Source: Acanthaster planci
Lineage: Eukaryota; Echinodermata; Asteroidea; Valvatida; Acanthasteridae
Length of the DNA stretch: 64,000 nucleotides
NCBI RefSeq assembly: GCF_001949145.1
Contig: NW_019091404.1
Coordinates: 2,669,561 to 2,733,560 of the forward strand
Direction: 5' to 3'
In this document: positions 41,379-54,270 of the stretch, one piece after another
Layout: the number at the start of each line of letters is the position of its first letter
Numbering within the stretch: position 1 is the stretch's first letter
The notes under the pieces: model-generated
Told to the model about the DNA's origin: nothing
The model's input: only the letters and a program-made list of their open reading frames with translations
Database searches by the model: none
Made by a program: the position numbers and the translations under genes

Positions 41379-44043
41379 CTAAAAAACGAAGATTTCTTGT
41401 AAAAATGTCTCCATAATTCTTGTCACAGATTGACTGGAAAAGCAATTTACTTCTTTGCACAGCCTAACAACTGTTTAGTTTACCTGTTTTTTTACCTGGT
41501 CATGAGGGGTTTTACATCCATTCTGCTAGAGAGACTTTGAGTGTCCAGTAACAGTTACATGCAAATTGTTTTGATCAAGATACAATGTAACCAGTCAAGC
41601 ATAACACCATCTTGTGGCAGCCTGAAGGCCTATCTGTGCATCATACTTGGCGCTACATAAGGAAGCTGTATTGATCCTTGAGCAGTCATCCATGTCATTG
41701 CATATTAGGAGGTTTAAAGCGCATTTTCATCTATAAAAGTGGCCATCCCAGGAATGTTTATGGCTCCTTTGTGGTCTGGATCAGACTTGGGGGAAAGAGA
41801 CTTTTTGCAATCATGGAGCTCAGCAAAAAGAAAGCTTTAATCATCTCCTTATATGGGTTCAGGTCTTTATGGGAGTTGTTTTTTGTGAAGGCAAATACAT
41901 GTAGGATGAAACATGGGCAACTTCCAAACAGCAAAAGATGTTGCAGGGTACAGTAATGATGAATACGGGACCTCCACTTCAAAAGATTACACAAAATTGA
42001 ATACAAGTTTCTCAGTCAGGTGTTCCAGACACACATCCAATTCAAACTCATTTCCCCATCTGTCATTTTCCTTTCAATATTTTGTGCTTGGCAGCAAAAG
42101 AAGAATTCTAATCAAATCACTCTGATCAAGTAATACCAAACTGAATTTTGTCAATTCATGGTAATATTCAACTGCACCAGAATTGCTCTTCTCAAACCAA
42201 TGAGTGTCAATCGACCTTCTCATGTATCTAATGAGCATCTTCACTCAATTGTTGAAGCAGATCTTAAGAACTTGGTACACTGGGACATTCCAGGTGGTAA
42301 AGTTAATTACAAGGAACCATGATGACTTTGCGGCATTCCTGGAGTACAGAGGCTGACCTAATGAAGTCTGAAGGGCATACATCCCTCATCAGCTCTGCCG
42401 GATACCTATCACTGAATCAGGTGTGTAGTAGGTTGTCTTGCTTAATCTGACCACAGCTCTATGATTTGACTTGTATCTAGAGAATGCTGTACTGTAGACC
42501 TTAGCCATGGCACATGCTACCACTGGATCAACTCAATAACCCTCTGCTCCAGTTTTCTTTCTTGTGAGGTGAACATCAAGAACGAACTTATCAAGTAGAT
42601 ACATTAAGATACGAGAGAAAATACATAATTACACTTCACTGGTCCTTAGCCATATACAGCCGTACATTACATAATTATACCCCCAAAGTAATGTGAAATC
42701 AGTTGCCATGGAATATTATCTACTTGGTATTGTGAAAGAAACTTGAACTCCTTCCTCATTATTGTATCAGGAAACCGCCATCTGGTAGAATTCGGTGGAA
42801 CCACAATTCCAGTCAATTTGCTCTCATGTTCAGGATCAGGCCAAAACCTTGGCTGATAGTTACAGGTATAGCCATTGTTAATTACTCAAAGTCAAATGTA
42901 AATGCTGATTCTTCAAACGTGTCCTTGCTCTAAGGTTCCAAACGGCAACCACAGCCCCTTTTTTGGTGACCCATCCCGTTGTGAATTTGTTAGGAGGTCA
43001 CAAGAAAAAAAAAAGAAATGTCAGAAAACTAAACATCTTACCAGTCGCGTAACTACCGCACAACTGAATAAATAAAGCAATGTGCCCTCGCAATATAGCA
43101 GTTAGCACTAAATGCCTAAGAATTGGGAAGGAATATGGGTCATCAATAAATTTCTGGATTGATACCTGCCCAAAGTGAAACAGACTGTAGGTTGAATGAA
43201 CTACACAGTTCCATGGTCTATGGTTCCATTTTGTAGGCACAACACTTGCATGGTTCGCATGAACGTGAACAAAGCATCAATTAAAAACTGAATGTGGCAA
43301 ATTTCCTCCTCCTAGCTCAAAGCAATGGAAGGCTTATCCTTCCAAATGATCAACAGGATAATAGGCAAGTGGCACAGATTTAGTACATGTACATGTCATT
43401 ACCAAGTAACTGTCAGGAGACCTAGAGACTCCAATAACAAACAGATTACTTGTCTCTCCTCCATGTTTTTCACAGGAGCAGTCAGAGGAACCCAGAGCAG
43501 TTAATCCCTCTCATCAACTCCACAGGAGAATTGTCCTTAATCCTAGGGTCCTTACATGGATCCCCTTTAAATCCTTGGCTATGGCTCCTGATTAGGGACA
43601 TTCTGTGGATGATATTACCAAGATGCTGACTTTTAGTTTCTTTGGATTCTCAGCAGTGTTTTTCAGGATTTTTTTGAAGGAGGGGGGGTACTTTTGGACA
43701 GCACATTTCTAGTTATTTACTCTCTCATCAGGGTTTCCAGACACACCTGGGGGACATCGATGACAGAATGAGTTGACTAAACACAAAGTGACAACACAGC
43801 AACTTGACTTCAGTCTCATAGGGAGTCTCATGACTTCATCTTGCTTGTGATGAACGCTAAATCAGGTGTTGATTTATGACTCCTCAATTCGATTTGTTGA
43901 CTCAAACTGGCAGGACATGTGACTTGTACAGTTTAATCATTTTGAGAATTTGCATGACTCTAATACTAACACATGTGCAGCACTGATTGAACTTTGGACG
44001 AAGATTCTTTTCTTTTTTTTTTTCTTTCCTTTCTTGGCAAATC

Positions 44044-44090
44044 ACAGATATTCCACAGATATTCCACAGACCCTCCACAGACCTTCCACA
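44044..44090. repeat. Short tandem repeat, 11-bp unit
   Basis: Four copies of a CACAGAYMYTC unit, the first two identical. Confidence 0.7.
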
Positions 44091-45167
44091 TGGCATGTTC
44101 AATAAATCTTTGCAAATGGAAGATCTCAGCTTTTGTTTAAAGACAAGCAAATTTAAGGCTCAAGCATTTCTGCAAATACACTTGCAAAAAAAAAAATGCT
44201 TGAAAAGAACTTCTAGCTTGACACAGAAACCAAATATAGGTTTCAATTTTTTCAACAAGCGTGGACACAACCCACTCTGTTTCACCTCTGTGAACACACA
44301 ATGAAATGGACCCGCATGACATTTCACCCGCCAAAACTGCCTGACCCCTTCTTATTTTCCCTGAGCTTTTCAGGCAACAAGCAGCGTGGATGGGATGCAT
44401 TTAATTTGAGTTGAATATTTTTCTAGGTCAATGATTGTATTACTGGGCAGTGATACCAGTATTTATTTCTTTGGCTGTCGGCAGGGAAGGTAAAGGCTGA
44501 TCGTAATTTCCTGCAGGAATGCTGAGGTACATATAGATGAATGATTTCAGTCAGTGAAGGCTCTACTGGCGCATGTTTCGCCAGCACGTGATCTGAGTCC
44601 AGGCTTGGAATTCAACAAAAGAAACCAACATCCAAGCAAAGACAATTTGAGGGACAAATTTCAAACAAGCTTCTTGTTTTTAAGAGCTGGCAAAAGTGTC
44701 CACCTGCCTTGAAAGTGACTGAACATGTTCTGCGGACATCTGTCACATACAATGTGCCCATGCGCACCTGTTGCCTGTACCTGCGCTACCAGTGTACTGT
44801 TGATGCAGCTGAAAGTTTTAACTTAAACATTTATGTGGCAGCGTTAGATCCTGTTATGAGTTCTTTACATCTGAAATGCAGGCCTGATGAGTTCGACTGC
44901 ATGGCATACTGCACTCATGAATTATGCAAGAATCTAGATGCTCATTAAAAATTGTTACATGTAATTGATCCACAAAAAGACGTTTGGGCCTGCTGCATTA
45001 ATTATGCATAATTTACAAAGTAAGACCACCAATTTTCATTTGAAGTACAACGTACCTTCCACCCTAAGACTCCACAAGACAAGGACATTTCTTCATTTTA
45101 ATCATCGTTGGCCTTGGAAGCGTACATTACTACAATGTACCTGTGCACATGTATGGTATATTGTGTA

Positions 45168-45251
45168 GTGTACATGTACGTGTCGGTATTGTGTACATGG
45201 GTGTACATGTACGTGTCGGTATTGTGTACATGGGTGTACATGTACGTGTAC
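45168..45251. repeat. Short tandem repeat, 33-bp unit
   Basis: Two exact 33-bp copies and a partial third, each starting GTGTACATGTACGTGTCGG. The unit length is a multiple of three, so the frame across it stays open and gives an artificial VHVRVGIVYMG peptide repeat. Confidence 0.85.
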
Positions 45252-48200
45252 AATGCTTAACTACAGCACATCTTCTTTCAGAGAAGCACAGGTATACTTG
45301 GGTGAGACATTTGTACTTGTGCTTAATCCTTTATTCTGGCGTGCCATTTAAACTGGTCTTCCAGCCTGTATAAAATAAACGAAAGTGACAGCGACAATGT
45401 GTGTTCATTTACATGCGTTCCCACTGGCTATAAAACACGGTTTCCTCCATGCATTAAATGTCAAAAGCAAAACCATCAGTGTCATCGACATGTAGACTGT
45501 ACATGTACATTTGCTGGTCGGTCTTTGCCGCAAATCCATTTGCATCACATTCCAGCCTGGAGGAGAGTTGACAACATACCGTCACATTACTTCGTTCATT
45601 CGTCCAAATAGGTCTACACATTGGATACAGTGCCTCTGCCACTCAGTGGCAACACGCCACACGACATATAAATATCGCCGGAACACATTCTGCAAATTCC
45701 AATGCTAGGACGAGCAAAACACCACGTTTGATGCACGCTGGTTGGCGTGTGCATGACACGTACCTGTGTGTCCTCCCTTGGAACACATCTTTCTGGGAGT
45801 TCTGGCTGTTTGCCACAAGAACTTCTTCAAAAAGAAACGCAGGCAAATACATGTAAAAGGATATCAAATTGGTTAAGCCAGATTGTTTACAAAATTGCAT
45901 CGTCAGAGTCCTGTGAAAACATTTCTGACATCAGATCTGTGACTGTTGATTCTACTTGTTTCCAAAATGGGGCCTCTTAAGAAACACATTTTGCTGTTTA
46001 AGAATCAACCTATAGATATGTATGGATCCTAATCTATCCCAACATGGCAAATTTAATAGGCCCATATATTACAAGTGCATGCAGTCACAAACAACCCAAG
46101 CAATATCCCATTTGACTGTGCCACATCCAGGGCTTTGCTAATTCAATGATGATTTATCAAAGTCATTTAAGTCCCTGTGAATTGCGAATCAGCATTAAGC
46201 AAAAATCCTGCATTGTTTAAAATGAAACCACTGTGGTCCATTTTACAGTTGCTAAGAAATAGAGAACAGATTCAAAACCAAACACTATATCTACCCCATA
46301 TGATTAATTCCATTAAAAGATTACGCCATTAATGGGCAAATTTAAACAGAGGGGAAGAGGAAATCAACAAAATTGTGGTAAGTACACAAACTCATTGGAG
46401 CCAAGAGTGATACATGTATCTCTAATGAGCTAGTTTATCAACAATAACATGGACTAACCAACACACTTCCCAGCAACCTTTGGCCTGTCATTGCCTGGTA
46501 ACTGCAACAACACAGCGACCGTTTCTGCCAACAATCTACTGTAGTCATGTGTATTCCACACTAATAACGACCTGCCATTCAGCACGCAACAAACCACAAT
46601 CAGCCTGATAGCAAATCAGTTCCGCATCAGTTGTAAATATGCTGACTGAAGTGCAGTGCAAAGTTTGGAACCTTTGGTGTCTAAGGACATCTCCAATGTC
46701 ATGAAATCCTCTCTTTCTGTTTGACAAAGTGACTCTGTTTTATTTCAATGAAGTCTCTAACACTTGTGACTCATTGACTCAAATTCGCTTGATTTTTTTT
46801 CTCAGAGAAAACTGACATCTTTTTTGCTACAATATACTCTATGTGTATTATGTCATTCTCAGCTCTCCTGTTGCTTGCTGGGAGGTAGGGTGAGGCAACA
46901 TTCTCTGGTAAGCCTATTTCACAATGACCAGCTCACAGAAAGTCATCTTTCCTTAAAATGGAGGAGCGAGATGGGGTTTGCATTTTTTATCAATTTGAAT
47001 GGCCTTGATGTTAAAAATTCAAAGAGTGCTTGAGTTTTACTAGTCAGAGTGGGACCTGTTGAGGCAATGCTTAACGATGCGGATCAATACCAAGTACACT
47101 CCTGATGCCTGGCCCAGCCACGACCAGCCAATGGAACTGCTTATAATACAGGGGATGCTGGATGGATTGCCTGCCCCTTAATAAGACCTTTCCTGGGGCA
47201 GTTAATTCATCAGTGTTTGTAAGTAACGCTGGGAGTACCATTACACTAACCTGAGACCTCCCCCCCCTTTCAAGAACCTGGGAGCTAGAGAGAGATTGAC
47301 CTATGATGACTTTGAGAAAGAGAGAGACAAACAGGACAGCACATGACTGACGGCAAGGTAAGGCAGTCCACTCTTGAATTATTCGGTGTCGGACAGTCTG
47401 CGGCAGAAGGTGTCAAGATGGAATGAAGAAGAGCCACTTGGGCTGTTTGTACTGCTTGGTAGAAATATCTCCCCCCCCAGCTCTAACGATAGAGGACACG
47501 AGCTGCAATGAATCCAGACCAAGCAGACCTTTTCTCTTCTTCCTCCTGGCCTCGGATGGCCTTGAGTGACAATAAGTGTGAGATAACACTGTACACTTCC
47601 ACCGCTTCCAAGCTTCATTTCAGCCATTCTGCAGTTTCAATGTTTTCAAACAAGCTGGAGGTATCATTCTTTTGTTTGTTTGATGCACTGACAATCACAC
47701 TGACTCCACCTTCTTATTATATTCTGCGTACCGCAGAGTTTTTCTTTATACGCACACCCCAATGTACCGGTGTAGTATTCCACAGGATACCAAGCAAATG
47801 TCGATGGGATACCAACACATGAAAATGGCTCATCAATCCCTCTTGCCTTGAATCTCACACAAAACAAGAAGTCATTTGGAGTCCAAGATTCTGGGGTCCA
47901 CTCACCTTGCCTCTGCACAGAGATGGACAGTGTCATTCTGCCATGTTACCAAGGCTGATGTCCTTGGCTTACAGCAGGCAGACATTTTTGACAGCATTTC
48001 AGGCAGTTTGAAAGCGAGAGAGAGAAGAAGAATCCCTAGAGCAGAGGGGTGAAATATTTTATCACCAACATCCTGGAAAAGACGCTGAAAATACGCCACT
48101 GCCCAAACACAGTCTAAGTACACACCCCGCTCCTTTCCCCCTTTTTTTTGGGGGGGGGGAAGGTAATCTTTGCCCTGCTGTTACTTTGTTGGAGGAACCT

Positions 48201-49399
48201 ACAATATTCTAGCCAAATCTTCAGCTCAGGGAGACAAGTTGGGAGAGTGTCTGCCGTTGACGAATGCAAAAATTCTCCACACACACAGACAGGCAATACT
48301 GATGCTGTAATGCCGTTCTGATATAGTCTTGCATGTCCAGATACCACTATTGGCTATGTAAGCCACTTAAGGCAACCCACTTCCTTGACCTCTCTACTCT
48401 GACTTTGACCCCGCAATCTAAGGTCAAACAACTCAGTGGCTTCCTGGCACTGAATGTTGCCGACTCCATAGTGCTGTGCACATGCATGCGTGCAAGTGCA
48501 TCATCTCCAACATGAATGCAAAAGATGGCACAGTTTAAAAAAGGCCAGTCGTTGAAGATGTGCTCACCGTGGCACCAGTTTAAGAGTGGAAGGCATAAAT
48601 TTAAAGCTCTTTGCCCATTAGCTGATTAATGTTACTTGTGAGACAGCCCAAACAATTTCAGCTGAGAAATAGACACATATTTTTATTGGTTGGGGGGAGC
48701 AGTCACTACCAGTGAAATCCACCCTTGTGAATGTCTTTTGCCAATATCTATTGTAATCATGCCGAATGCCTTGCCACATCATTTGTATGTTGCTTACACA
48801 CTCTGCACAGTGATGGACCCTGCCACCCTGCACATTTTCCTAGCAACACATATCTTCATATCTTCTACTGCTTGATTGATTGCAATTGTAAGCCAATCCA
48901 CGCTGCTTTCCATGAAACAGCACAATGTTGCATCGTGCTGTTGCCTTGTGAAACAATTTCTCTGTCAGGGAAAAATAAAATATTGATTCTGCTGCCTAAC
49001 GTGCGCTCATGCCATGATGCGAACTTAAACCTCCTTTCACTGTAACTCCTGACATTTTCAACCAAACAAAAAACAGCATGCGAGCTTCAAAGAGAACATC
49101 CAGCCAAACGAATTAAAAAACCTCAAGACTCCCTACAGCTAAATCCAAGCCACCTGCTAGGATGATTGCAACAGGTCCTTCGCAATCACACAATCCATCA
49201 GGCTGACCAATCTTGGCTATGAATTTCATCCCCAGTAATTAGTCCAATATGTTATTAAACTGGCACCTTATACGGCACCTGTACAGGTACTATATGGTAC
49301 ATGTATGTTCTTCACAATGCATCCATTTGAAGCATGCTTGTCTGCATCTTTTTATCTTCACTGTTTTACAAATGATTGGAGTGGAGCAGGGAGAGCCTA

Positions 49400-49452
49400 A
49401 GTACATGTACATGTACGTGGGCAGGTACATGTACCTACATGTACATGTATAT
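49400..49452. repeat. Cluster of the ACATGTAC palindromic word
   Basis: Overlapping GTACATGTACATGTAC-type words occur several times within 50 bp. The same word recurs singly at about 6555, 9440, 22690, 37930 and 43385. Confidence 0.6.
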
Positions 49453-50030
49453 AGCAAACACTGCCAGTGTTCAAGACAGAGGACTACTACAATAGATCCC
49501 AACATTTCAAATGGTTGCAAGTTCCTTATTTAATAAATGCCTTTTTGTTAGAATCCCAAGAATTGCTCAGTCCTTTCAGTGATCCTCCTGTTTGACACTG
49601 TTTACAATAAATGCCAGGATAAATTTAACATTTGTGAAATTTGTTTCACATTTTTGTCTCCTGATCGGAATACAGACCCTCATTATCAAACAATGGAAAA
49701 GCCCAACACAAGGTTGTCCAAAACTTCCTTTCACATGTACATGATGTGTTAATTTGAGTCACGTGTCATTGGCAATTTGCATGGTCCCAAATGGCACATT
49801 ACCAGTACATTTCAAAATGGATTTTCCTGACCCATTTCAATTCAATGTGTAAATCTAAGAAGACGTAAATCTGAGAAGACTATGACAATATCACTAGCAA
49901 TTTGCTTGGTCCCACATGGTACATGTACATTACCGGTACATTTCAAAAATGGCATTTCCTGACGCTTTTGAATTCATTTCACGGAAGGAACGTGGTATAT
50001 GGAGGCCTCCACTTCCTTGGTGGCGCCTTA

Positions 50031-50180
50031 ATGGCAGCAAACAGTAACCTGATCCAGCCGGGCCAGCTCAGCCTGCCCGTTGGCCACAGTACCAGCGGCC
50101 AGCCAGGAACGGTGAAGGCAATGCAAGTTGACAGCAACACGGCAGACTCTTCCCGTTTCATCCCAATAATGAATTACTGA
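50031..50180 (+). CDS. Candidate small or terminal coding segment, plus strand
   Basis: A GC-richer patch in AT-rich DNA with an open frame of 49 residues from ATG to TGA (MAANSNLIQPGQLSLPVGHS ... SRFIPIMNY). Third codon positions are often G or C, unlike the surroundings. It could be a last exon (acceptor ATGGCAG|CA), a tiny gene or a retro-inserted fragment. It lies antisense within intron 1 of the left gene. No family is recognised. Confidence 0.3.
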   Translation: MAANSNLIQPGQLSLPVGHSTSGQPGTVKAMQVDSNTADSSRFIPIMNY

Positions 50181-53100
50181 CAGTCCAGAATGGTGCATGT
50201 AGTTTACAGAATAATCAACAGAAATGCTGAGCGCATGATGCGCGTAAAAAATGCTGGCTTAAAAATGTACATAATCTCGCTACATCAAAACAACCAAATG
50301 CCGGCAACATTTCTATTTACAGACTTGATAAACTTGTCTAGCCATAATCTGGGTGAAGTACCCATACTTGTGAGGGGCAAGTGCTCATGACCCACTTACA
50401 TCAAACTCAAAAGAGTGAAGTGAGTTGGTATGGGAAAAGATGGTTGCATTATTTTAAGTACTATACTGCTCTAGGGACTACATGCGTTTAATATTACACA
50501 AAATATGAAAGGTTTTGTACATGTATTCATTTAACATCTGGGCAAACAGTTTAAAAATTTAAAAAACACCGCAATGTTCCAGTCCTGTAAAAATTGCTCA
50601 GAGTACTGTTACTGAGCTTAACAAACAATGTGAAATAATAAGAAAAGTGCTTGTATTGCTTCAACAGCATACCCACAAATTGCAAAGATGGGCCTTTTTT
50701 ACTCTGAAAAATATCAACACAAGTTTTCATGTGTGCAGTGTTTTAGAGGGTGAGTACTGCTCGAGTTAGCGGGATAGGGTAAATTAGATTTCCAGTCTTT
50801 GGAGTTCAGCCCTACTTACCCTGCAACCCTGCTTTTGATTCTCTGAGATTCTGAAGCTAGTAAGCAAATGTAAGTGTACATGTAGGTACACAAAGCGCAC
50901 ATGACAAACGGTGGGAGCAAATGACAATTATGACACGCAATGTCACGCAGGTACAGGTGCATATATGTACATTGCACGTTGTCAACCGCAGTCGGCCAAA
51001 AACGTTTTGATCGTGACAGACACAACGTTCGTTCTGACAGATCTCCCCCCTCAATTCAGATGAGCCTCTGTCTTATCTTATTTTTTATACAAATACAGAA
51101 AATCTTGTCCATTTGAGAGATGAAAAGCCAGCAATCTCACATTCAGCGCTTTACATCAGCCTCATGTAAACAGTCAACTGGAGCCGTGAGAGATGTTGGT
51201 AAATTTCAGCGAGGGAAGACAGGGGCGGCTCTATCAGTGGAAACACTGCAGTAATAAAACGACATGCACCTCAAATACATGCCCAGGTCTTCCCAGGTAA
51301 ACATTCGATAATTCACGTTTAGGAGCCTGTGACAGAATTTATGAATGTCACTGTAAACAGAAAATCTGTGTTTTTGTTAAAGCATTGACCGGTATATGGT
51401 GATGCATAATGCAAGTTGGTTCATCCATGCTGAAGTAATCAGTCACAAGAAACACGGCAACTTACTGTGAAGGCAGCTTACTTGTACAAATGTGTTTACA
51501 ATGAGTGTATTGAACAATGCTGATTAAAAACCGCAGATGCTTTCAATTCAATCAACGGGATTTGCATTCAATGAACTTTCAGAGAAGAACCTGTGTAGCT
51601 TGGTTTACTTGGTAGAGAAGCAATTCTGGGTCGTCTTGGGTTCAGGCTGATACTTTTATTCATTTTCTTCAGGAATATTTCAAGCTGAAAATACTGTACA
51701 TGTGCATCCTTTCATATTATTTCAAGATTTTGTAATTTTGTAATGTATGCAATTTGCATATTTTTGTATGCCCTTTTATCTGGCAAATAAATGAAATGAA
51801 TATTCAATCATTGTCCACATTCTGGGGATTGTTAGCTCATGTTTCCAGATGTGTTACAGTTACACACACAAAATCTGCAAAACGTACATGTGAACATCAT
51901 GAGTATTTTCAACATGATCAGAGAAGCATTTAGCTTCTACGCCATGCCGACCACATCAGTCTTGCAGACGTGCAGTGTTAGGTACACCTGTCTACCCCTG
52001 TAAACATTGTATTTTTTGATCAATGTATCCTGGCCGACACAAAAACAACACAGTAAAGGGACACACGGTTGTACACAAATCTTGCCTTTTCCCTCTCCAT
52101 TTTGCACTTCTGTGGCGGCAAAATGATCAAACAGCTTGAACACAGCTGGTGCAGGGTTCAGAGGGTGTTTAAATGTATGGCTAACCGGATGCAGTATGCA
52201 ACATTACAAATCTGGTCTTTGAGTGTCGGCAAGAGAGAACAAAAGCTTCACAGGCCTTTTCTCATAGGAGGTGATTTTGCAACTTCAGTCTTGCTGATGC
52301 AGATGTTTTAATAACTCAACTACCATGATACTGGGGACATTGACCCTGTCCTCTAGGAGGAGTAACAGGAGAGAGAAGGTGGAATTGCTTGTCAAACGGG
52401 GAGCAGTTTTTAAGGAATGGTGAACAACTTCAAGGACAAGGATTGTCAAATTCTGGCAAATATTTCAATTATCAGAACTACTGCACACTGTACACTGAAA
52501 AAGGACTTGGAAAGAGCTCCAAATACGGACAAGACTAATTTGCCCTAAAAATGTTATAACAGCCCTGTGAAAGCGGTAACATGTCCTAAAAAAATGAAAT
52601 TTAGCTAAGAAAATTCCAAAGCATTTACTTAGAAAACAATATTTTTTCTTATACAGTAGGTTTGTGCATAGGTGTTGTCCCTATATGCAACTCTTTCCAA
52701 GGTTTTGGGTGGAGCCACTGATGGGGGCAGCCTACATGTACCTAACTAATCCGTGGGCGAACCACACAGTGCCTGCCCCATTCATGTCAAATTTACTGGC
52801 AGGTGCAGCAGACGATAACAGGTGTTGAATTTATGCATTTACCCAATGGGATCATTTGTTTGCAAGTCTGCTTCAACCATGAATACATGTCGGCATGGTG
52901 AAACTTTCATTCTCGTTTACAGCTTACCTGTGAACTGAAAGTCTGAAACCGGTCATGTTGAACTGAATATTATTTGTCCAGATGTGTGTTAACAAATCCT
53001 CAAATTTGGGACAGCCGAGGACAGGTTCTGAGTCTAACTACTCTCTTTAGTCGTGCCAACAACCACTCAACTGGCTGTCGATGTTTGAACTATCTTCACA

Positions 53101-54182
53101 TGCGTAAACTGTAAGCTATAATCGGGTTAAGCCTACAGGTGCTAGGATACAATCAAAACATGGCAGGGAAAAAAATCTGTCACGTGTTCCATTTTATATG
53201 AACGGACCAGAACACAGCAAATAGCAAAGCACATCACTTGCAAGGTGAACATGCGGCTACATGTACGTGTAACTTTGAAACTCTGGGAAAAAAGGATCTT
53301 TAGTTTCAAAGAATACGATTTAGAAAAACAGAGCCGATCAATGGTTGTAAGTTACGCTGATTTCTTGCCCAGGAATAAATCCAATAATTTCAACTACTGT
53401 TTTCTGACATTAAAGTCCCTGAGAACGGAGGTACATGTAATCATGTGAATCAACATTTCTGAAGCCAGACTTGCATGAGCAGCATAACTTACCATGCTAA
53501 CATTTAGCCTGTTTTTATTTTGCCTAAAGTGCTCTATGTAAACGAACTTTTCAAAACTCAGATATAAGTATTCATTCACCTTTTTAAAGAAATAATATTC
53601 ACATAAGTATAAGTACATATGTACATGTATACGTACATGCACAAGTGTAACTTCTACTCTGACCCAAATTGAGAACAGTGACTAGTAAGAAATGATTTAT
53701 GTGTGTAAAGAATTTCCTGAAGTCAGTGTTGCAAACTGCTTGTTCAGTACATGTAAGCCTGGCCCCTCCAGCTAGGCGTTTCCACGCAGGTTACATTTCT
53801 GAAGGTTCTGAAGACTGCAGTAACACAAGTACAAAATTCAGGCAAGTTGGCGTCTGATGCCACTCAGAGTTTGTGCACAGCAGGGTGTCAAGTAAAGTCC
53901 AGATAACGGAAGTTTTTCCTAATTCTACGGTTAATTCATTTTATTTTTAATCAATTTTTATTCTATTTTCCGATTCTACTGTTGGTATGAAAGAAAAATC
54001 CTATACCCCACGGGGAGAAGGAATAACAGCGATTCAATAACGGCAGTTTTGTTGCGATTCTTATTCAGCTGGAAAGCCGCGATGATAACGACGCGAGAAA
54101 CAAACACGGGGTGCCTAACGCTCCTAAACAACACGCCGGTCGTACACACACGGCACGGTAAACAACCACTGTCGACACTCAC

Positions 54183-54270
54183 CTTTGATATCATCCGCTG
54201 GAAAATCGGAACGAAATTCAGCTTGTTCAGGCCTGTCATCTACCAGAAAATAGATCACTTTGGTCGACAT
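54183..54270 (-). CDS. Left gene, exon 1: start of a ubiquitin-like domain
   Basis: 88 coding bases from ATG (54270-54268, A at -3) to donor AAAG|GTGAGT, leaving one base. It encodes MSTKVIYFLVDDRP, a second strand QAEFRSDFP and the start of a helix ADDIK. This is the beta-beta-alpha opening of a ubiquitin-like fold. Joined to 17255-17106 the fold is completed. The frame is open upstream to an ATG at 54498, so a 76-residue N-terminal extension is possible, but that stretch looks like 5' untranslated sequence (low-complexity GRAGGGG, no fold). The protein family was not recognised. Confidence 0.7.

Larger units (their letters stand above)
17256..54182 (-). other. Intron 1 of the left gene, about 36.9 kb
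   Basis: This intron separates the two halves of the ubiquitin-like domain. It is AT-rich and holds a hAT-type MITE (18.25 kb), a CRE/CCAAT cluster (18.84 kb), GAGTAC-rich clusters (24.3-25.4 kb), an inverted repeat pair (29.6 and 31.7 kb), a CCAAT-bearing foldback (34.2 kb), several short tandem repeats and weak candidate exons. Other open frames here, all under 150 codons, show no domain or splice support. Confidence 0.55.
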
